64,000 nucleotides of DNA from Streptomyces roseochromogenus subsp. oscitans DS 12.976 (GCF_000497445.1 NZ_CM002285.1:2240091-2304090), one strand, 5' to 3'. Numbered from the stretch's first letter, positions 1 through 9,800 are shown. Notes: generated by a model from the sequence alone, not told the origin. Translations and numbers: made by a program.

Positions 1-629
1 ACAGCCGCTTCGAGGTAGATGTGCGCGGCGCCGTCCGAGGCCGAGGGCACGAGGGTGAACGGCATCCGCATCCCGGGCTCACCGGCACCGCCGAGCAAGA
101 GCGCGTACACCGACCAGGAGAAAGAGGCCACCACGCCCAGCGACACCAGGGTGTCCATGGTCGCCGCCGAGTGCCGCAGCCCGCGTACCGCCCGTAGATG
201 GAAGGGAAGGGCACCCCACACCGCGACGGGCGCCGCGAGCATGAAGCACAGCCACTGCCAGTTCCGGAACTGAAGGCCGGGCACCATCGACAGCACCAGC
301 ACGGGCAGCGCGAGCAGCGCGGTGATCACCAGCCGGTCGCGCTCCTGCCGGGCGCCCTCGCCCTCGGCGTCGTCCTCGCGCTTCTGCTTCTTGGGCGGCT
401 CAGGCAGGGCAGCCGTATAACCCGCCTTCTCGACGGCCGCGACGAGGTCCGCCGGACTGATCTCCGCCGGATGGCTCACCCGGGCGCGGCCGGTGGCCAG
501 ATTGACGGTCGCCGTGACCCCGTCCAGCTTGCCGAGCTTCTTCTCGACCCGCCTCACGCAGGCCGCACAGGTCATACCGCCGACGGTCAGGTCGGTCGCG
601 ACGAGGGTGCCTACGGATTCCGCTCCCAT
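1..629 (-). CDS. copA: Copper-translocating P-type ATPase, N-terminal part (partial)
   Basis: This is a P1B-type ATPase that exports Cu(I) across the cytoplasmic membrane. The gene runs off the left edge, so only about 210 N-terminal residues are visible. An HMA domain carries the copper-binding GGMTCAAC motif near residue 17 and ends near residue 75. An acidic linker and the first membrane helices follow (LLALPVLVLSMVPG and later segments), including the RHSAATMDTLVSLG stretch typical of the second helical hairpin. The ATG at 629 overlaps the stop of the upstream small gene by one base (TGATG), which indicates translational coupling. The phosphorylation (DKTGT) and CPC motifs lie outside the window, so transport function is inferred from the HMA domain and helix pattern. 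Confidence 0.88.
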   Translation of the reverse strand, partial: MGAESVGTLVATDLTVGGMTCAACVRRVEKKLGKLDGVTATVNLATGRARVSHPAEISPADLVAAVEKAGYTAALPEPPKKQKREDDAEGEGARQERDRLVITALLALPVLVLSMVPGLQFRNWQWLCFMLAAPVAVWGALPFHLRAVRGLRHSAATMDTLVSLGVVASFSWSVYALLLGGAGEPGMRMPFTLVPSASDGAAHIYLEAA

Positions 630-871
630 CAGTGGCCTCCCCCGTGCATGTCGCCCATGTCGTCGACGCCTCCGCCTGCACTGCCGTCGCCGCCAGGCCG
701 TACGCCGGTGCCGTGCATACCGGGGGCGACGGGTCCGGCGGCGGCACCGACGGCGTACGACACCGCGAACATCAGCGCCAGCAGGAGAAGGAACCCGCAG
801 AGGGCAGGTGGTGGGATCAGCTTCGGCAGCACCGCACCCGCGTTGGAGGAGGATTGCCGGGATTCGTCCAT
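629..871 (-). CDS. Small single-pass membrane protein with Met/His/Asp tail, upstream of copA
   Basis: An 80-residue protein. It has a polar N-terminus, one predicted membrane helix at about residues 24-45 (FLLLLALMFAVSYAVG) and a Gly-rich C-terminal tail containing Met, His and Asp (DDMGDMHGGGH). Such a tail could bind copper. It is translated just before copA with a one-base overlap, so it probably forms an operon with it. I do not recognise a named family. A periplasm-facing metal chaperone or an ATPase accessory subunit would fit, but this is inferred from composition and neighbourhood only. Confidence 0.6.
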   Translation of the reverse strand: MDESRQSSSNAGAVLPKLIPPPALCGFLLLLALMFAVSYAVGAAAGPVAPGMHGTGVRPGGDGSAGGGVDDMGDMHGGGH

Positions 872-1144
872 CAGCCGCGTCTCCGATCACGTCGTACGGC
901 GCCGGTCTGATCGAGCCGTACCGCTTCAGGAGTCGGGCCACCGGACGCCCGAGTTCCGGAGCACACCCATGGCACACGTCACATAACAAACAGCCATTCT
1001 TCGCGCGCCGACGGACAGGGCATCACCTGACAGAGGCAGCCAAGTGCGCCAAGTCTCGCCGTCAACGCGGAACTCACCACTCCGCTCATCCGACCGCTGG
1101 CATCACACCCGTACGCCGCCTCGGTGCGCTCAGGAGCAGCCGCC

Positions 1145-1589
1145 ATGTCCATCGAACCGCCCATCACGACGGATCGACGCGGTCCACCGCGATCTGCACC
1201 CGAGCGGAACCGGCCGCCTGTACAGCGAGTTCGCCGCGAGCTGGCTGTGGGTGATCACGGGCGGAGGACTGGTGCCGTTGTTCAGCCGGCGGCGCGCCCC
1301 GCCGAACGGTGCGCGGCACCACGGGACGACGGCGCGCCCTGACCCTGCACGGCACGGTGGGCGCGTGGGCGGCAGCCACGGGGACACGGCTCCATGACGG
1401 GCATGGACATGGGCGGCAAGCGGCATCGGCGCACACCCCGGCATCCTGTTCGGCCTCGCCCCGCAGATCGCGCTGGCCGTCCTCGCCTACTGCGTCCCGT
1501 TGCTCGGCATCCCGCTCGCCGCCTCCCTCGCCATGGGCATCCTCATCGGCGCCATCGCCCGCCGCCGCACCGGACGCCCACCCGCCTGA
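1145..1589 (+). pseudogene. Decayed PepSY-associated membrane protein gene
   Basis: Pieces of a PepSY-domain membrane protein remain in three reading frames. One frame holds DAVHRDLHPSGTGRLYSEFA followed by SWLWV (about 1182-1260), the hallmark of the PepSY region before a membrane helix. A second holds RRRALTLHGTVGAWAA (about 1330-1380). A third holds a C-terminal helix ending in ARRRTGRPPA and TGA (about 1426-1589). A start with a good ribosome site (CAGGAG then ATG at 1145) is out of frame with the first piece. Intact relatives are around 400-500 residues, so most of the middle has been lost. Nothing else was identified between 872 and 1144. Confidence 0.6.
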
Positions 1590-1740
1590 ACCTCGATCCG
1601 CGAGGGCACATCCATGCAGTGCCTGGCGTAACCGTGAGTCGAGCGTCCGTGCCGCCTCAAAGGAAAAGCCGACTGATCCGAGCCCGCCTCCTGATAGGCG
1701 CCCACCACCTGCACCGCAGACCGCCTGACACCCCATCAGA

Positions 1741-1815
1741 ATACGCGTCAAATGAGCGTCATTTCGGCGTCAGGATCTCGCCGGTAACGTCCACACCGCA
1801 CATCATGCACACGAG
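1741..1815 (+). repeat. Dispersed repeat with GCGTC iterons, copy A
   Basis: Three GCGTC pentamers lie at 1745, 1756 and 1767, exactly 11 bases apart. They are followed by a block ending GTAACGTCCACACCGCACAT. The segment from 1767 matches the segment from 30737 with about 5 differences in 46 bases; a weaker inverted copy is near 27345. It lies in the 370-base stretch between the PepSY remnant and the peptidase gene, in which I see no gene. Its role is unknown; iteron or operator-like spacing suggests a protein-binding site from a mobile element. Confidence 0.55.
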
Positions 1816-1958
1816 CAAAACCTGGACCAGGATCCGGTCGGCCTCCTGGCCGATGTTGCCGCCCCGTCCCGGCGGATGAGGACGGCTCTTCCCGGATGAC
1901 GAGGGCGGAGTCCCCCTCGGGGGGAAGGGAGGCTCACGAAGGCCGAAGTTGGTCGAAG

Positions 1959-3995
1959 CTAGAGGTCAAGCCCCAGCTGATCGGCGAAGAAGGCCAGCAT
2001 GTCCGCGAACAGCGCGGTCCGGCGGGAGGCTGCCCGGGCGCCGTGCCCGGCGCCGCGCTCCAGGCGGAAGAGCACGGGCCTGCCGCTGCCGGTGGCGTCC
2101 TGCAGGGCCGCGCACATCTTGCGTGCGTGCAGCGGATCGACCCGGCTGTCGCCGTCGAACACCGCGAACATCACGGCGGGGTAGCCGGTTCCCACCCGGA
2201 CGTGGTGGTACGGCGAGTAGGACAGCAGCCGGCGGAGCTGTTCGGGGTCGGCGGCGGAGCCGTACTCGCCCACCCAACTCGGGCCCAGCCCGGACAGTTC
2301 GTAGCGGGCCATGTCCAGCAGGGGTGCCATGCAGACCACCGCCGCGCAGCTCTCGGGCCACTGGGTGAGGGCGGCGCCGACCAGCAGGCCGCCGTTGGAG
2401 GCACCCCAGATGCCGAGCTGATCCGGGGTGGTCCAGCCCGCGCTGACCAGGTGACCGGCGGCGGCGTGGAAGTCGTCGAAGGTGTTCTGCTTGCGGTCCA
2501 GCATCCCGGCGCGGTGCCACTCCTCACCCTCCTCGCCGCCGCCCCGCAGGTTGGCCACCGCGTACACCCCGCCGGCCCGGACCCAGGCGATGGCCTCCGG
2601 CGAGTACACCGGGGCCAGCGACTGGCCGAAGCCGCCGTAGCCGGTGAGCAGCGTCGGCCGCGGCCGGTCGGGCGTCCCGCGCCGGGCGATGACGAACATC
2701 CGCACGGCGGTGCCATCCTGGGAGTGGTAGGTCAACTGGCTCGTCCGGAGATCCGGTTCGGGCACGGCCGGCGTGGTGCCGGGAACCGGCCAGTGGTCCA
2801 GAGCGCCGGTCCGGGCGTCGTACCGCAGGACCGTGGGCGGGGTACCGAAGGTGCTGAAGACGAACCAGGCCTGGTGTGCGTCCCGGGGGGCGACCCTGAT
2901 CCTTCCGACGGTGCCGCACGGCGGGAGCGGAACGTGGCGGATCAGGCGGCCGTCGGCGAGGTCGTGCACGGTGAGTTCGCCCACCGCGTGCCGGGTGCGG
3001 GCCACCAGCGTCACCGGCCGGGCGAGTTCGGGCCCGTCGAGGACCGCGAAGTCCTCCAGGACGGCCTGCGGGTCCTCCGGGATCAGGTCGGTCCAGGTCT
3101 CCGGGCCGGGGTTGCCCGGCGTGGTGGTGACCACCCGGCCGCGCCGCGCGCCCAGGTCGGTGCTGAGCCGGCAGACGTCGTCCGGCGCGGTGCCGGGCCG
3201 CAGTTGCAGCAGAGACCGGGCGTCGAGACCCTCCTGCACGGTGCGCAGCAGCGGCCGGTGCGGCGGGCCCTCGGTCAGGTCGGCGATCCAGAGGTCCCGG
3301 CGGGGTGACGTACCGGCGGCGGCACTGACGGTCAGCCAGCGGCCGTCGGCGGAGATCCGCACGGCGTAGTGCTGGGTCTTCTCCCGTCCCGAGCCGAACA
3401 CCACCGGGTCCTGGTCCGGGTCGGCGCCGATCAGATGGAGCCGGACCCGGCGGTGGTACTGAACCTCGCCCGGGTTGAGCGCGGGGTGCAGCCGGCGGAC
3501 GTAGTAGAAGCCGCTGCCGTCGGGCAGCCAGGCCACCGTGGTGCGGCGCACCCGGTCGATCGGCCCGTCGACCGGACGGCCCGAGTCCACGTCCAGGACC
3601 AGGAGGCTGGAGTCCTCGGTACCGCCGCGCGCCAGCTGGTACGCGAGTAGCCGGCCGTCCCAGGACGGTTCCCACTCCTCCAGGGTGGTGGTGCCGGCCG
3701 GATCGGCCGCCCCCGGATCGACCAGGACCCGCACCGCTCCGGACGGCTCGACGACGACCAGCTCGGGATGCTCGGCGCCGGGCCGCGAGCGGGTGAGGAA
3801 CAGCCGGTCTCCCACCGGGCGCGGGGCCGAGCGGGCGCCGAGCCGCTCGGACAGTTCGGCGAGCCGCATCCCGGCGCTCTCGCGCGCCCGCCAGCCGTCG
3901 GCGGCGGACCGGTACGCCGACTCCTGCTTCTCCGTCCACTCCAGGACGGCCGGGGCGTTCGGGTCCTCAAGCCAGCGGTAGCGGTCGTCAGTCAT
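1959..3995 (-). CDS. Prolyl oligopeptidase family serine peptidase (S9A)
   Basis: A 678-residue cytoplasmic peptidase of the prolyl oligopeptidase family, which cleaves short peptides after proline. The N-terminus (YRWLEDPNAPAVLEWTEKQ) is typical, followed by a beta-propeller to about residue 400 and the alpha/beta-hydrolase domain. Visible catalytic residues are Ser533 in GASNGG, Asp616 in FDGDSRVDPLH and His651 in GAGHGAR. The length matches the family. Its ATG overlaps the stop of the upstream MFS gene by 8 bases, so it is the last gene of a radical SAM-MFS-peptidase operon. In class III lanthipeptide clusters, peptidases of this family remove leader peptides. Here it could act on the proline-punctuated peptides encoded nearby, but that is inferred. 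Confidence 0.88.
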   Translation of the reverse strand: MTDDRYRWLEDPNAPAVLEWTEKQESAYRSAADGWRARESAGMRLAELSERLGARSAPRPVGDRLFLTRSRPGAEHPELVVVEPSGAVRVLVDPGAADPAGTTTLEEWEPSWDGRLLAYQLARGGTEDSSLLVLDVDSGRPVDGPIDRVRRTTVAWLPDGSGFYYVRRLHPALNPGEVQYHRRVRLHLIGADPDQDPVVFGSGREKTQHYAVRISADGRWLTVSAAAGTSPRRDLWIADLTEGPPHRPLLRTVQEGLDARSLLQLRPGTAPDDVCRLSTDLGARRGRVVTTTPGNPGPETWTDLIPEDPQAVLEDFAVLDGPELARPVTLVARTRHAVGELTVHDLADGRLIRHVPLPPCGTVGRIRVAPRDAHQAWFVFSTFGTPPTVLRYDARTGALDHWPVPGTTPAVPEPDLRTSQLTYHSQDGTAVRMFVIARRGTPDRPRPTLLTGYGGFGQSLAPVYSPEAIAWVRAGGVYAVANLRGGGEEGEEWHRAGMLDRKQNTFDDFHAAAGHLVSAGWTTPDQLGIWGASNGGLLVGAALTQWPESCAAVVCMAPLLDMARYELSGLGPSWVGEYGSAADPEQLRRLLSYSPYHHVRVGTGYPAVMFAVFDGDSRVDPLHARKMCAALQDATGSGRPVLFRLERGAGHGARAASRRTALFADMLAFFADQLGLDL

Positions 3996-5256
3996 CCTTG
4001 GCTTCCTCGGAGTCGGCGGAGTGGGCGACCACGGCCGGGTCCGGCGCCGGCTCGGGTCCGGCGGCGGCGAGCCGGCGGGTCGCCTGCAACGGGATCCAGC
4101 CGCCCACGGTGACGGCCCCGGTGAGCACCGCGAGCACCACCCAGGCGCGGGAGCCGCCCAGAGCCTGGAACAGCGAGCCGGCCGCGACCGGGCCGAGGGC
4201 GGCCAGCCCGTTCAGGAGCAGGCTGATGGTGGCGCTCACCCTGCCCATCAGGTGCCGCGGGGTCCGTCCGAACATGGCCTGTCCGACGACCACTCCCGCT
4301 GCCGGGGAGAGCGTCATCAGGAGGGTGAGCAGCACGGCGACCAGGGCTGGCCGGAAGTCCACGGCGAACACGGCCAGTACGGCCGTCCAGCCGGCGCCGA
4401 TCCCGAGCAGGATGGCCGGCACGCTCAGCCGTTCGACCAGCCAGGGAGCCAGCAGCGAGCCGATGATGCCGCCCACCCCGGCGCAGGACAGGACGGGTCC
4501 GATCGCCGAGCCGGACAGTCCGGCGCCACGCAGTTCCAGGATGACCGTCACGTCGAGGGCGGCCGAGACCAGGTTGATCGCCGCGGCGTACGCCAGGACG
4601 GTGAACAGCTCGCGCTGGCCCAGCAGCCAGCGCAGACCCGCGGTCACCCCCCGGTCTTCGCCGCGCGGACCCGGCGCGGTGGGCGGCACGGTGATACGCC
4701 AGACCAGCAGCGCCGAGACGGCGTAGGACAGCGCGTCGACGATGAAGGGCAGCATCCGGTCGGCCGCGTACAGCGCGCCGCCGGTGGCCGGGCCGGCCAG
4801 GTTCACCGCGGCCAGGACGGCCTGGCCGAGCCCGAGCGCTCCGGGCAGGTCCGCCGGGTCGACGATGTCGCGGATCAGCACGGTGTTCGCGGGCCCGAAC
4901 ATCGCGGTGGCCAGCCCTTCCACGGCGGCCACCGCCAGGAGTTGGGCGTAGTGCGGCGGCCCCCAGAGGGCGACGAGCGGGATGCTGGCCAGGGCCAGGA
5001 AGCGCACCAGGTCGGTCGCCAGCATCACCCGGCGCCGGTTCCAGCGGTCGATGAGGGTGCCGGCCGGCAGGCGGAAGCCGAGCCTGGTCGCCAGGGAGAC
5101 GGTGGCGACAGAGCCCGCCTGCACCGCGTTGCCGCCGAGGCCCAGCACCAGCAGCGGGTAGGCGAGGGTCGACAGCGCCGAACCGAAGTTGGAGACCACG
5201 TCGGCGAGGAAGGACTTCCGGTAGTCCTTGTTGGTGCGCAGCACCCCGGCCAGCAC
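3988..5256 (-). CDS. MFS transporter, probable exporter of the peptide cluster
   Basis: A 422-residue major facilitator superfamily protein with about 12 hydrophobic helices. The conserved loop between helices 2 and 3 reads GTLIDRWNRRRVML. It resembles the enterobactin-exporter/drug-efflux branch of MFS. The start is a GTG behind a clear GGGAGGAACA ribosome site. It lies 17 bases after the radical SAM gene and overlaps the peptidase gene, so all three are co-transcribed. Its position between a peptide-modifying enzyme and a peptidase suggests it exports the mature product; the substrate is not shown by the sequence. The C-terminal tail is acidic and Pro/Ala-rich. Confidence 0.85.
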   Translation of the reverse strand: MLAGVLRTNKDYRKSFLADVVSNFGSALSTLAYPLLVLGLGGNAVQAGSVATVSLATRLGFRLPAGTLIDRWNRRRVMLATDLVRFLALASIPLVALWGPPHYAQLLAVAAVEGLATAMFGPANTVLIRDIVDPADLPGALGLGQAVLAAVNLAGPATGGALYAADRMLPFIVDALSYAVSALLVWRITVPPTAPGPRGEDRGVTAGLRWLLGQRELFTVLAYAAAINLVSAALDVTVILELRGAGLSGSAIGPVLSCAGVGGIIGSLLAPWLVERLSVPAILLGIGAGWTAVLAVFAVDFRPALVAVLLTLLMTLSPAAGVVVGQAMFGRTPRHLMGRVSATISLLLNGLAALGPVAAGSLFQALGGSRAWVVLAVLTGAVTVGGWIPLQATRRLAAAGPEPAPDPAVVAHSADSEEAKDD

Positions 5257-5273
5257 TGTTCCTCCCCTCGCCG

Positions 5274-6458
5274 CTACAGGCGCCCGGTGGCGTGCAGGTA
5301 GTCGAGGATCCGCCCGTCGACGTTGTCCTGGAACCGGGCCATCACCTCGGCGTCGGCGTGTTCATAGTCGTAACCGCAGGTCACCCAGCGGTCCGGCACC
5401 GTGGCCGGGTCCAGGTAGCCGTGGTCGATGTGCCCGACCTCCATGCCCCGCTTGCCCGCCGACTGCCAGCTGCTGAACAGGGTGCCGTCCGCGTTGACCA
5501 CGGCGCCGTGCCTGCCGCCGGGGACCGAGCAGATCTGGCAGGTGGTGCGCATGCTCGGCCGGACGAACCGGTAGCCGCGCTCCAGCACCTCGACGGCCCA
5601 CCGGACGAAGTGGCTCTCGACCTCGCGGGCCTGGGTGAGGTCGTTGCGGTAGCCGATCCCGGAGTCGCCGACCCAGGCGAAGGTGAAGGTGCAGCGACCG
5701 GGGTCCACCAGGCCGTCGAGCTGACCGAAGAGTTCGCCGATCCGGTCGACGTTGTGATGCGAGACATTGACCCGGAAGTTCCAGCTCAGACCGGTGGCCG
5801 CGGTCGCCGCGGCGACGTTGGCGGTGATGGTGTCGAAGGTGGCGCCGCCCGAGTGGGTCACCCGGGTCGCGTCGTGGTCCGCCCTGCTCCCGTCGAAGGT
5901 GATCTGTACGGTGCGCAGCCCGGCGTCGTGGAGTTCGACGGCCCGCCGGCGGCTCAGCAGCACCCCGTTGGTGGTCAGCGCCGCCTGGACGGCTCCGAGC
6001 GGCGCGCAGCGGTCGAGCAGTTCCCGGCAGCCCCGGGGGTTGAGCAGCGGTTCGCCGCCGAACAGCAGCAGGTAGAGCCGGTTCAGGCCGGCCTGAGCCA
6101 TCCGCTCGGCGGTGAAGGCCACGATCCGGTCGATGGTCCGGGTGTGCAGCCGGCGGACGTCGATCCGGGGCGGGCGGTGGCCGCCGTCCGGGTCCTGGGC
6201 GGTGTTCTGGAAGCAGTAGCCGCAGCCGAGGTTGCAGGCGGTGCTGGTGAGCACGGTCAGTGAGAAGGATTTCGCGGTGCGCTCGCGGTAGGCGCCCTCA
6301 CTGCGCAGGAACTCGTCCACATCCGGGCGCAACTCGCCATCCGCGCCGACGTGTTCGGGTTTGAGCAGGGTCCAGGTGTGGTTGCCGATGAACCACCAGC
6401 CACGGTCGCTCGGGATCAGGCGTGGCGCGTCGACGTCGTCCAGCCGGGTGCCGATCAT
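5274..6458 (-). CDS. Radical SAM enzyme with reduced SPASM-like C-terminus
   Basis: A 394-residue radical S-adenosylmethionine enzyme. The [4Fe-4S] cluster motif is Cys75-x3-Cys79-x2-Cys82 (CNLGCGYC), followed by FQN. A GGEPLLN motif for SAM contact and an LTTNGVLL strand follow. The C-terminal part looks like a SPASM/twitch domain (Cys307, Cys310, VVNADG, Cys361), but the position usually occupied by the Cys after the DG strand is Ser (FSSWQSAG). I chose the ATG at 6458 because GGGAGGG precedes it; an upstream start at 6512 would add 18 residues without family resemblance. It heads the leftward operon and diverges from the 49-residue peptide gene, which is its most likely substrate. No named subfamily was recognised. 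Confidence 0.85.
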   Translation of the reverse strand: MIGTRLDDVDAPRLIPSDRGWWFIGNHTWTLLKPEHVGADGELRPDVDEFLRSEGAYRERTAKSFSLTVLTSTACNLGCGYCFQNTAQDPDGGHRPPRIDVRRLHTRTIDRIVAFTAERMAQAGLNRLYLLLFGGEPLLNPRGCRELLDRCAPLGAVQAALTTNGVLLSRRRAVELHDAGLRTVQITFDGSRADHDATRVTHSGGATFDTITANVAAATAATGLSWNFRVNVSHHNVDRIGELFGQLDGLVDPGRCTFTFAWVGDSGIGYRNDLTQAREVESHFVRWAVEVLERGYRFVRPSMRTTCQICSVPGGRHGAVVNADGTLFSSWQSAGKRGMEVGHIDHGYLDPATVPDRWVTCGYDYEHADAEVMARFQDNVDGRILDYLHATGRL

Positions 6459-6533
6459 CGTCCCTCCCTTCTCTCCACGGACACGGCCGCCGTCGACGGG
6501 CCGTGGGTGCACGGGGCGAGGCTAGAAAGACCT

Positions 6534-6639
6534 GGTTTGCCTTCGGTATGCGGCAGGTTGGCGGTCGGCTGCCGCCTCCTGGGCCGGTCGGGCCGCGGCG
6601 GGATCCGGCCCGGGCGAGCAGGCATACCGGACGCAAACC
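6534..6639. promoter_or_regulatory. Divergent promoter region with heptamer direct repeats at 11-base period
   Basis: Between the radical SAM gene and the peptide gene, GGTTTGCCTTCGGTATGC (6534-6551) recurs inverted as GCATACCGGACGCAAACC (6622-6639) with 2 mismatches in 18. Each copy is itself two heptamers of the form GTNTGCN separated by 4 bases, so the period is 11. On the rightward side the pattern continues as GTTGGCG at 6557. Heptamers repeated every 11 bases are the known binding architecture of SARP regulators, and a SARP gene lies in this cluster. The two copies point outward, one per operon. Regulator assignment is inferred. Confidence 0.5.
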
Positions 6640-6706
6640 GAAGCCCAACTGACCGGCCCTAGCCTCGGGGACGGCAACCCGACGTGATGGAAGGGGTGCG
6701 ATCGAC

Positions 6707-6856
6707 ATGACCGAGCCGGCATCCCCGGACCTGCCCCCCGAGCAGGAGGAGGGCTCCCCCGAACCGGCGGCCGACGACCCCGAGGTCGTCCTGCACGCTG
6801 CCGATCCGGACGAGGGCGAGACACCATGGTGCATCGGCGACATGACGGCGCACTGA
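6707..6856 (+). CDS. Putative 49-residue precursor peptide (core ending in WCIGDMTAH)
   Basis: A small gene with ATG at 6707 and TGA at 6854-6856. The peptide is acidic and proline-rich (MTEPASPDLPPEQEEGSPEP at the start) and ends in ETP-WCIGDMTAH. It sits directly between the divergent radical SAM gene and, 17 bases downstream, the cyclase/ATPase gene. Residues 30-42 show His30-Ala-Ala, an acidic stretch and Cys42. The same His-to-Cys spacing occurs in every repeat of the second small peptide at 13516. An acidic leader followed by a short core with Trp, Cys, Asp, Met and His is typical of radical-SAM-modified peptides. Expression and modification are inferred, and no known precursor family was recognised. 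Confidence 0.62.
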   Translation: MTEPASPDLPPEQEEGSPEPAADDPEVVLHAADPDEGETPWCIGDMTAH

Positions 6857-6873
6857 GCGGGGACGGCCCTGAG

Positions 6874-9800
6874 ATGACCTGCCCGTCCTGCTCCGCGGAA
6901 CTCCCCGCCGGGGCCCGGTTCTGCTCCCAGTGCGGCTCCCCGGCCACGCCGGAGCCCCCGACGGCGGAGGAGCGCCGGGTGGTCACCGTGCTGTTCTGCG
7001 ACCTCGTCGGCTCGACCCTGCTCTCCGGTCTGCTCGACGCCGAACTGCTCCGCTCGATCCTGCTCCGCTACTTCGCGCTGATGGAGCGCCGGATCACCGC
7101 GCACGGCGGCACGGTGGAGAAGTTCATCGGCGATGCGGTGATGGCCGTCTTCGGTCTGACCGCCACGCAGGAGGACGACGCCCGCCGGGCGCTCGACGCG
7201 GCCCGGGACATGCTGGCCACGCTCGACGGCCTCAACACGGAGCTGGACCGGGACCACGGGGTACGGCTCGGCGCCCGGATCGGCGTGCACACCGGCGAGG
7301 TCGTCACCACTGCCGACCCGGCCAGGCGCGAGGCGCTGGTGTCCGGTGAGGTGGTCAACATCGCCGCCCGGCTGCAGGCGGCGGCGGGCCCGGGAGAGAT
7401 CCTGCTCAGCGACCGGACCTGGCGGGCCGCCGCGCCCGGACTGACGGTCGCGGAGGTCGGCCCGCTGCGGCTGAAGGGAGTCGCCGGGCCGGTCAAGGCC
7501 TGCAGGCTGCTCGGCCTCGCGGAGCCGGAACCGGACAGTGCCCGCCGTTTCGACGTGCCTTTCGTCGGCCGTGAGCGGTACCTGAGCGAACTCGACCTCG
7601 CCTGGCGGCGGGTGGCCGAGGAGGGTGACGTCCACGTCCTGACCTTGCTGGGAGAGGCGGGCATCGGGAAGTCCCGGCTGGTGGACGAGTGGCTGCGGCG
7701 GTCCGCCGCCGCGCTCGGCCCGGTCGGCGCCGGACGCTGCCGCGCGGCCGGCACCGGTGGCTCGCTGCAGGCACTGGCCGAGTGCATGGCCCCGCTGGTC
7801 GCTCAGGCGGAGCGGTCCGGCGGCTGCGAGGGACGAGCCGTCGCCCTGCTGCGGACCGGCCTGCTGCTCGACGGCACCCCGGCGCCCTCGGAGGACGACA
7901 CCTGTGCGGCGGTCGCCCATGTGCTGACCGTGCTGACCGGCGAGCGGCCGGTGCTCCTGGTCGTGGACGACCTCCACCGGGCGGACCAGCCGTTCCTCGA
8001 CCTGCTCGACCGCCTGGTGGAGGATCTGCGCCGGCTGCCGATCCTGGTGCTGTGCCTCGCCCGGCCGGAACTGATCGACTCCTGCCCGGCCTGGGGCACC
8101 GGCCGCGCCAACTCGACCACGGTGACCGTCACCGGACTGTCCGCCGCGGACTCCGCCGCGTTCGCCGCCCATCTGGTCGATCTCGCGCTGCACGACATCG
8201 GCACCACCGAGCAGCTCGTGGCCCAGACCGACGGCAACCCGCTCTACATCGAGCAGTTGGCCGCCATGGTCGAGGAGACGGGCGGCGCCCGGGAACTGCC
8301 CCCCAACCTGCAGGCGCTGCTCGCCGCCCGGATCGACCGGCTGGACGAGGCGGACCGAACAGCACTCCGGCACGCGGCGGTGGTGGGTCTGGAGTTCGAC
8401 ACCGAGGACCTCTCCCAGCTGGCCGCGACCGAGCCCCCGGCCGACCGTACGGCGGTGCTGCGCACACTCACCCGGCGCGGGCTGGTGAAGCCCCTGCGCC
8501 GCCCGTTCGGCGCGACCGCGGCCTACTGCTTCGTCAACGGCGTCACCCAGCGAGTCGCCTACCAGGGGCTGACCAAGCTGCGCCGGAGCGAACTCCACGA
8601 GCGGTACGCCGACTTCCTGCTGCAGGCCCAGCGGCCGGACGCGCTGATCGGCACCCACCTGGAGCAGGCCTACCGGCACCGCAGTGCGGTCGGCCTCCTC
8701 GACGAGCGAAGCCTGGTGCTGCGCCGGCGGGCGCTCGGCCACCTGGCCCGGGCGGGCGCCGGCGCCCTGAGAAGGGTCGACCTGCCATGGGCGCTGTCCC
8801 TGCTCCAGCGCGCCAACGACCTTTCCCAGCCCGGCGATCCGGGCCGGCCCGGGCTGCTGCAACAGCTGGGCGAGGTGCAGCTGACGCTGGGGCACCCGGA
8901 TGAGGCCCGCGAGGTGCTGCGCCGGGCGGTCGCCGAGGCGGAGGCGGCCGGAGCGGCCGCAACGGCCGCACACGCCCGGCTCCACCTCACCGCCTGCGAA
9001 CACGACGACGCGGCGCTGGAGCTGGCGGCGACCGGTGCCCTGGCCGTCTTCGAGGCGGGCGGCGACGAACTCGGGCTGGCCCGGAGCCGCCTGGTGCTGG
9101 CGGGCTCCTGCCAGCGCCGCGGGCAGCACTCCCGGGCCCTGGCGGTGCTGGACCGGGCCCTGGCCCACGCGCTGGCCGCCGCGGCCGACCGTGAACTCGC
9201 CAACATCCTCGGGGCGATCAGCCTCTCCCTGTGGCGGGGACCGGAACCGGCTCCGTCCGCCGTCGCCCGGTGCGAGTCCCTGCTGGCCGTCTACGGCGCC
9301 GACCGGGTGGCCGTACGGGTCACCCTGGGCTTCCCCCTCACCGTGCTGCATGCCATCCAGGGCCGGGAGGACGAAGCGGCCGCGTGCCTGGCGGACACCG
9401 CACGCGCGATGGCGGCCTTCACCTACGGCGAAGGCCGGGTGTTCCGGCCGCTGCTCGACGGTGTCCTGGCGGCCCTGGCGGACCGTCCGGCCGAGGCCGC
9501 CGAGGCGCTGCGGCAGGCCCTGGACGCCGCCCGCGCGCTGCAAGCCGGCGGGCTGGTCCGGACCGCTGCCCTGGAACTCGCCCGGGTCCACCTCGCGTCG
9601 GGCGACCGGCGGGCGGCCGCCGCCCTGGTCGAGGACCCCTCTCTCGCGGACGGGTACCCCGGGGTGGAGGCGGGCCGGTCCGGGTTGCTGGCCAGGATCC
9701 GAGCGCTGGACAGGGACCAGACGGAGGCCCTGCGACTGGCCCGCCGGGCGGTGCAACTGGCGCACCGCACCGATTCGCCGACCGACCGGGCCACCGCCTG

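Noticed and set aside
1896..5301. Long plus-strand open frames opposite the peptidase and MFS genes
   Set aside because: They mirror the codon structure of the minus-strand genes, which carry catalytic motifs and ribosome sites.
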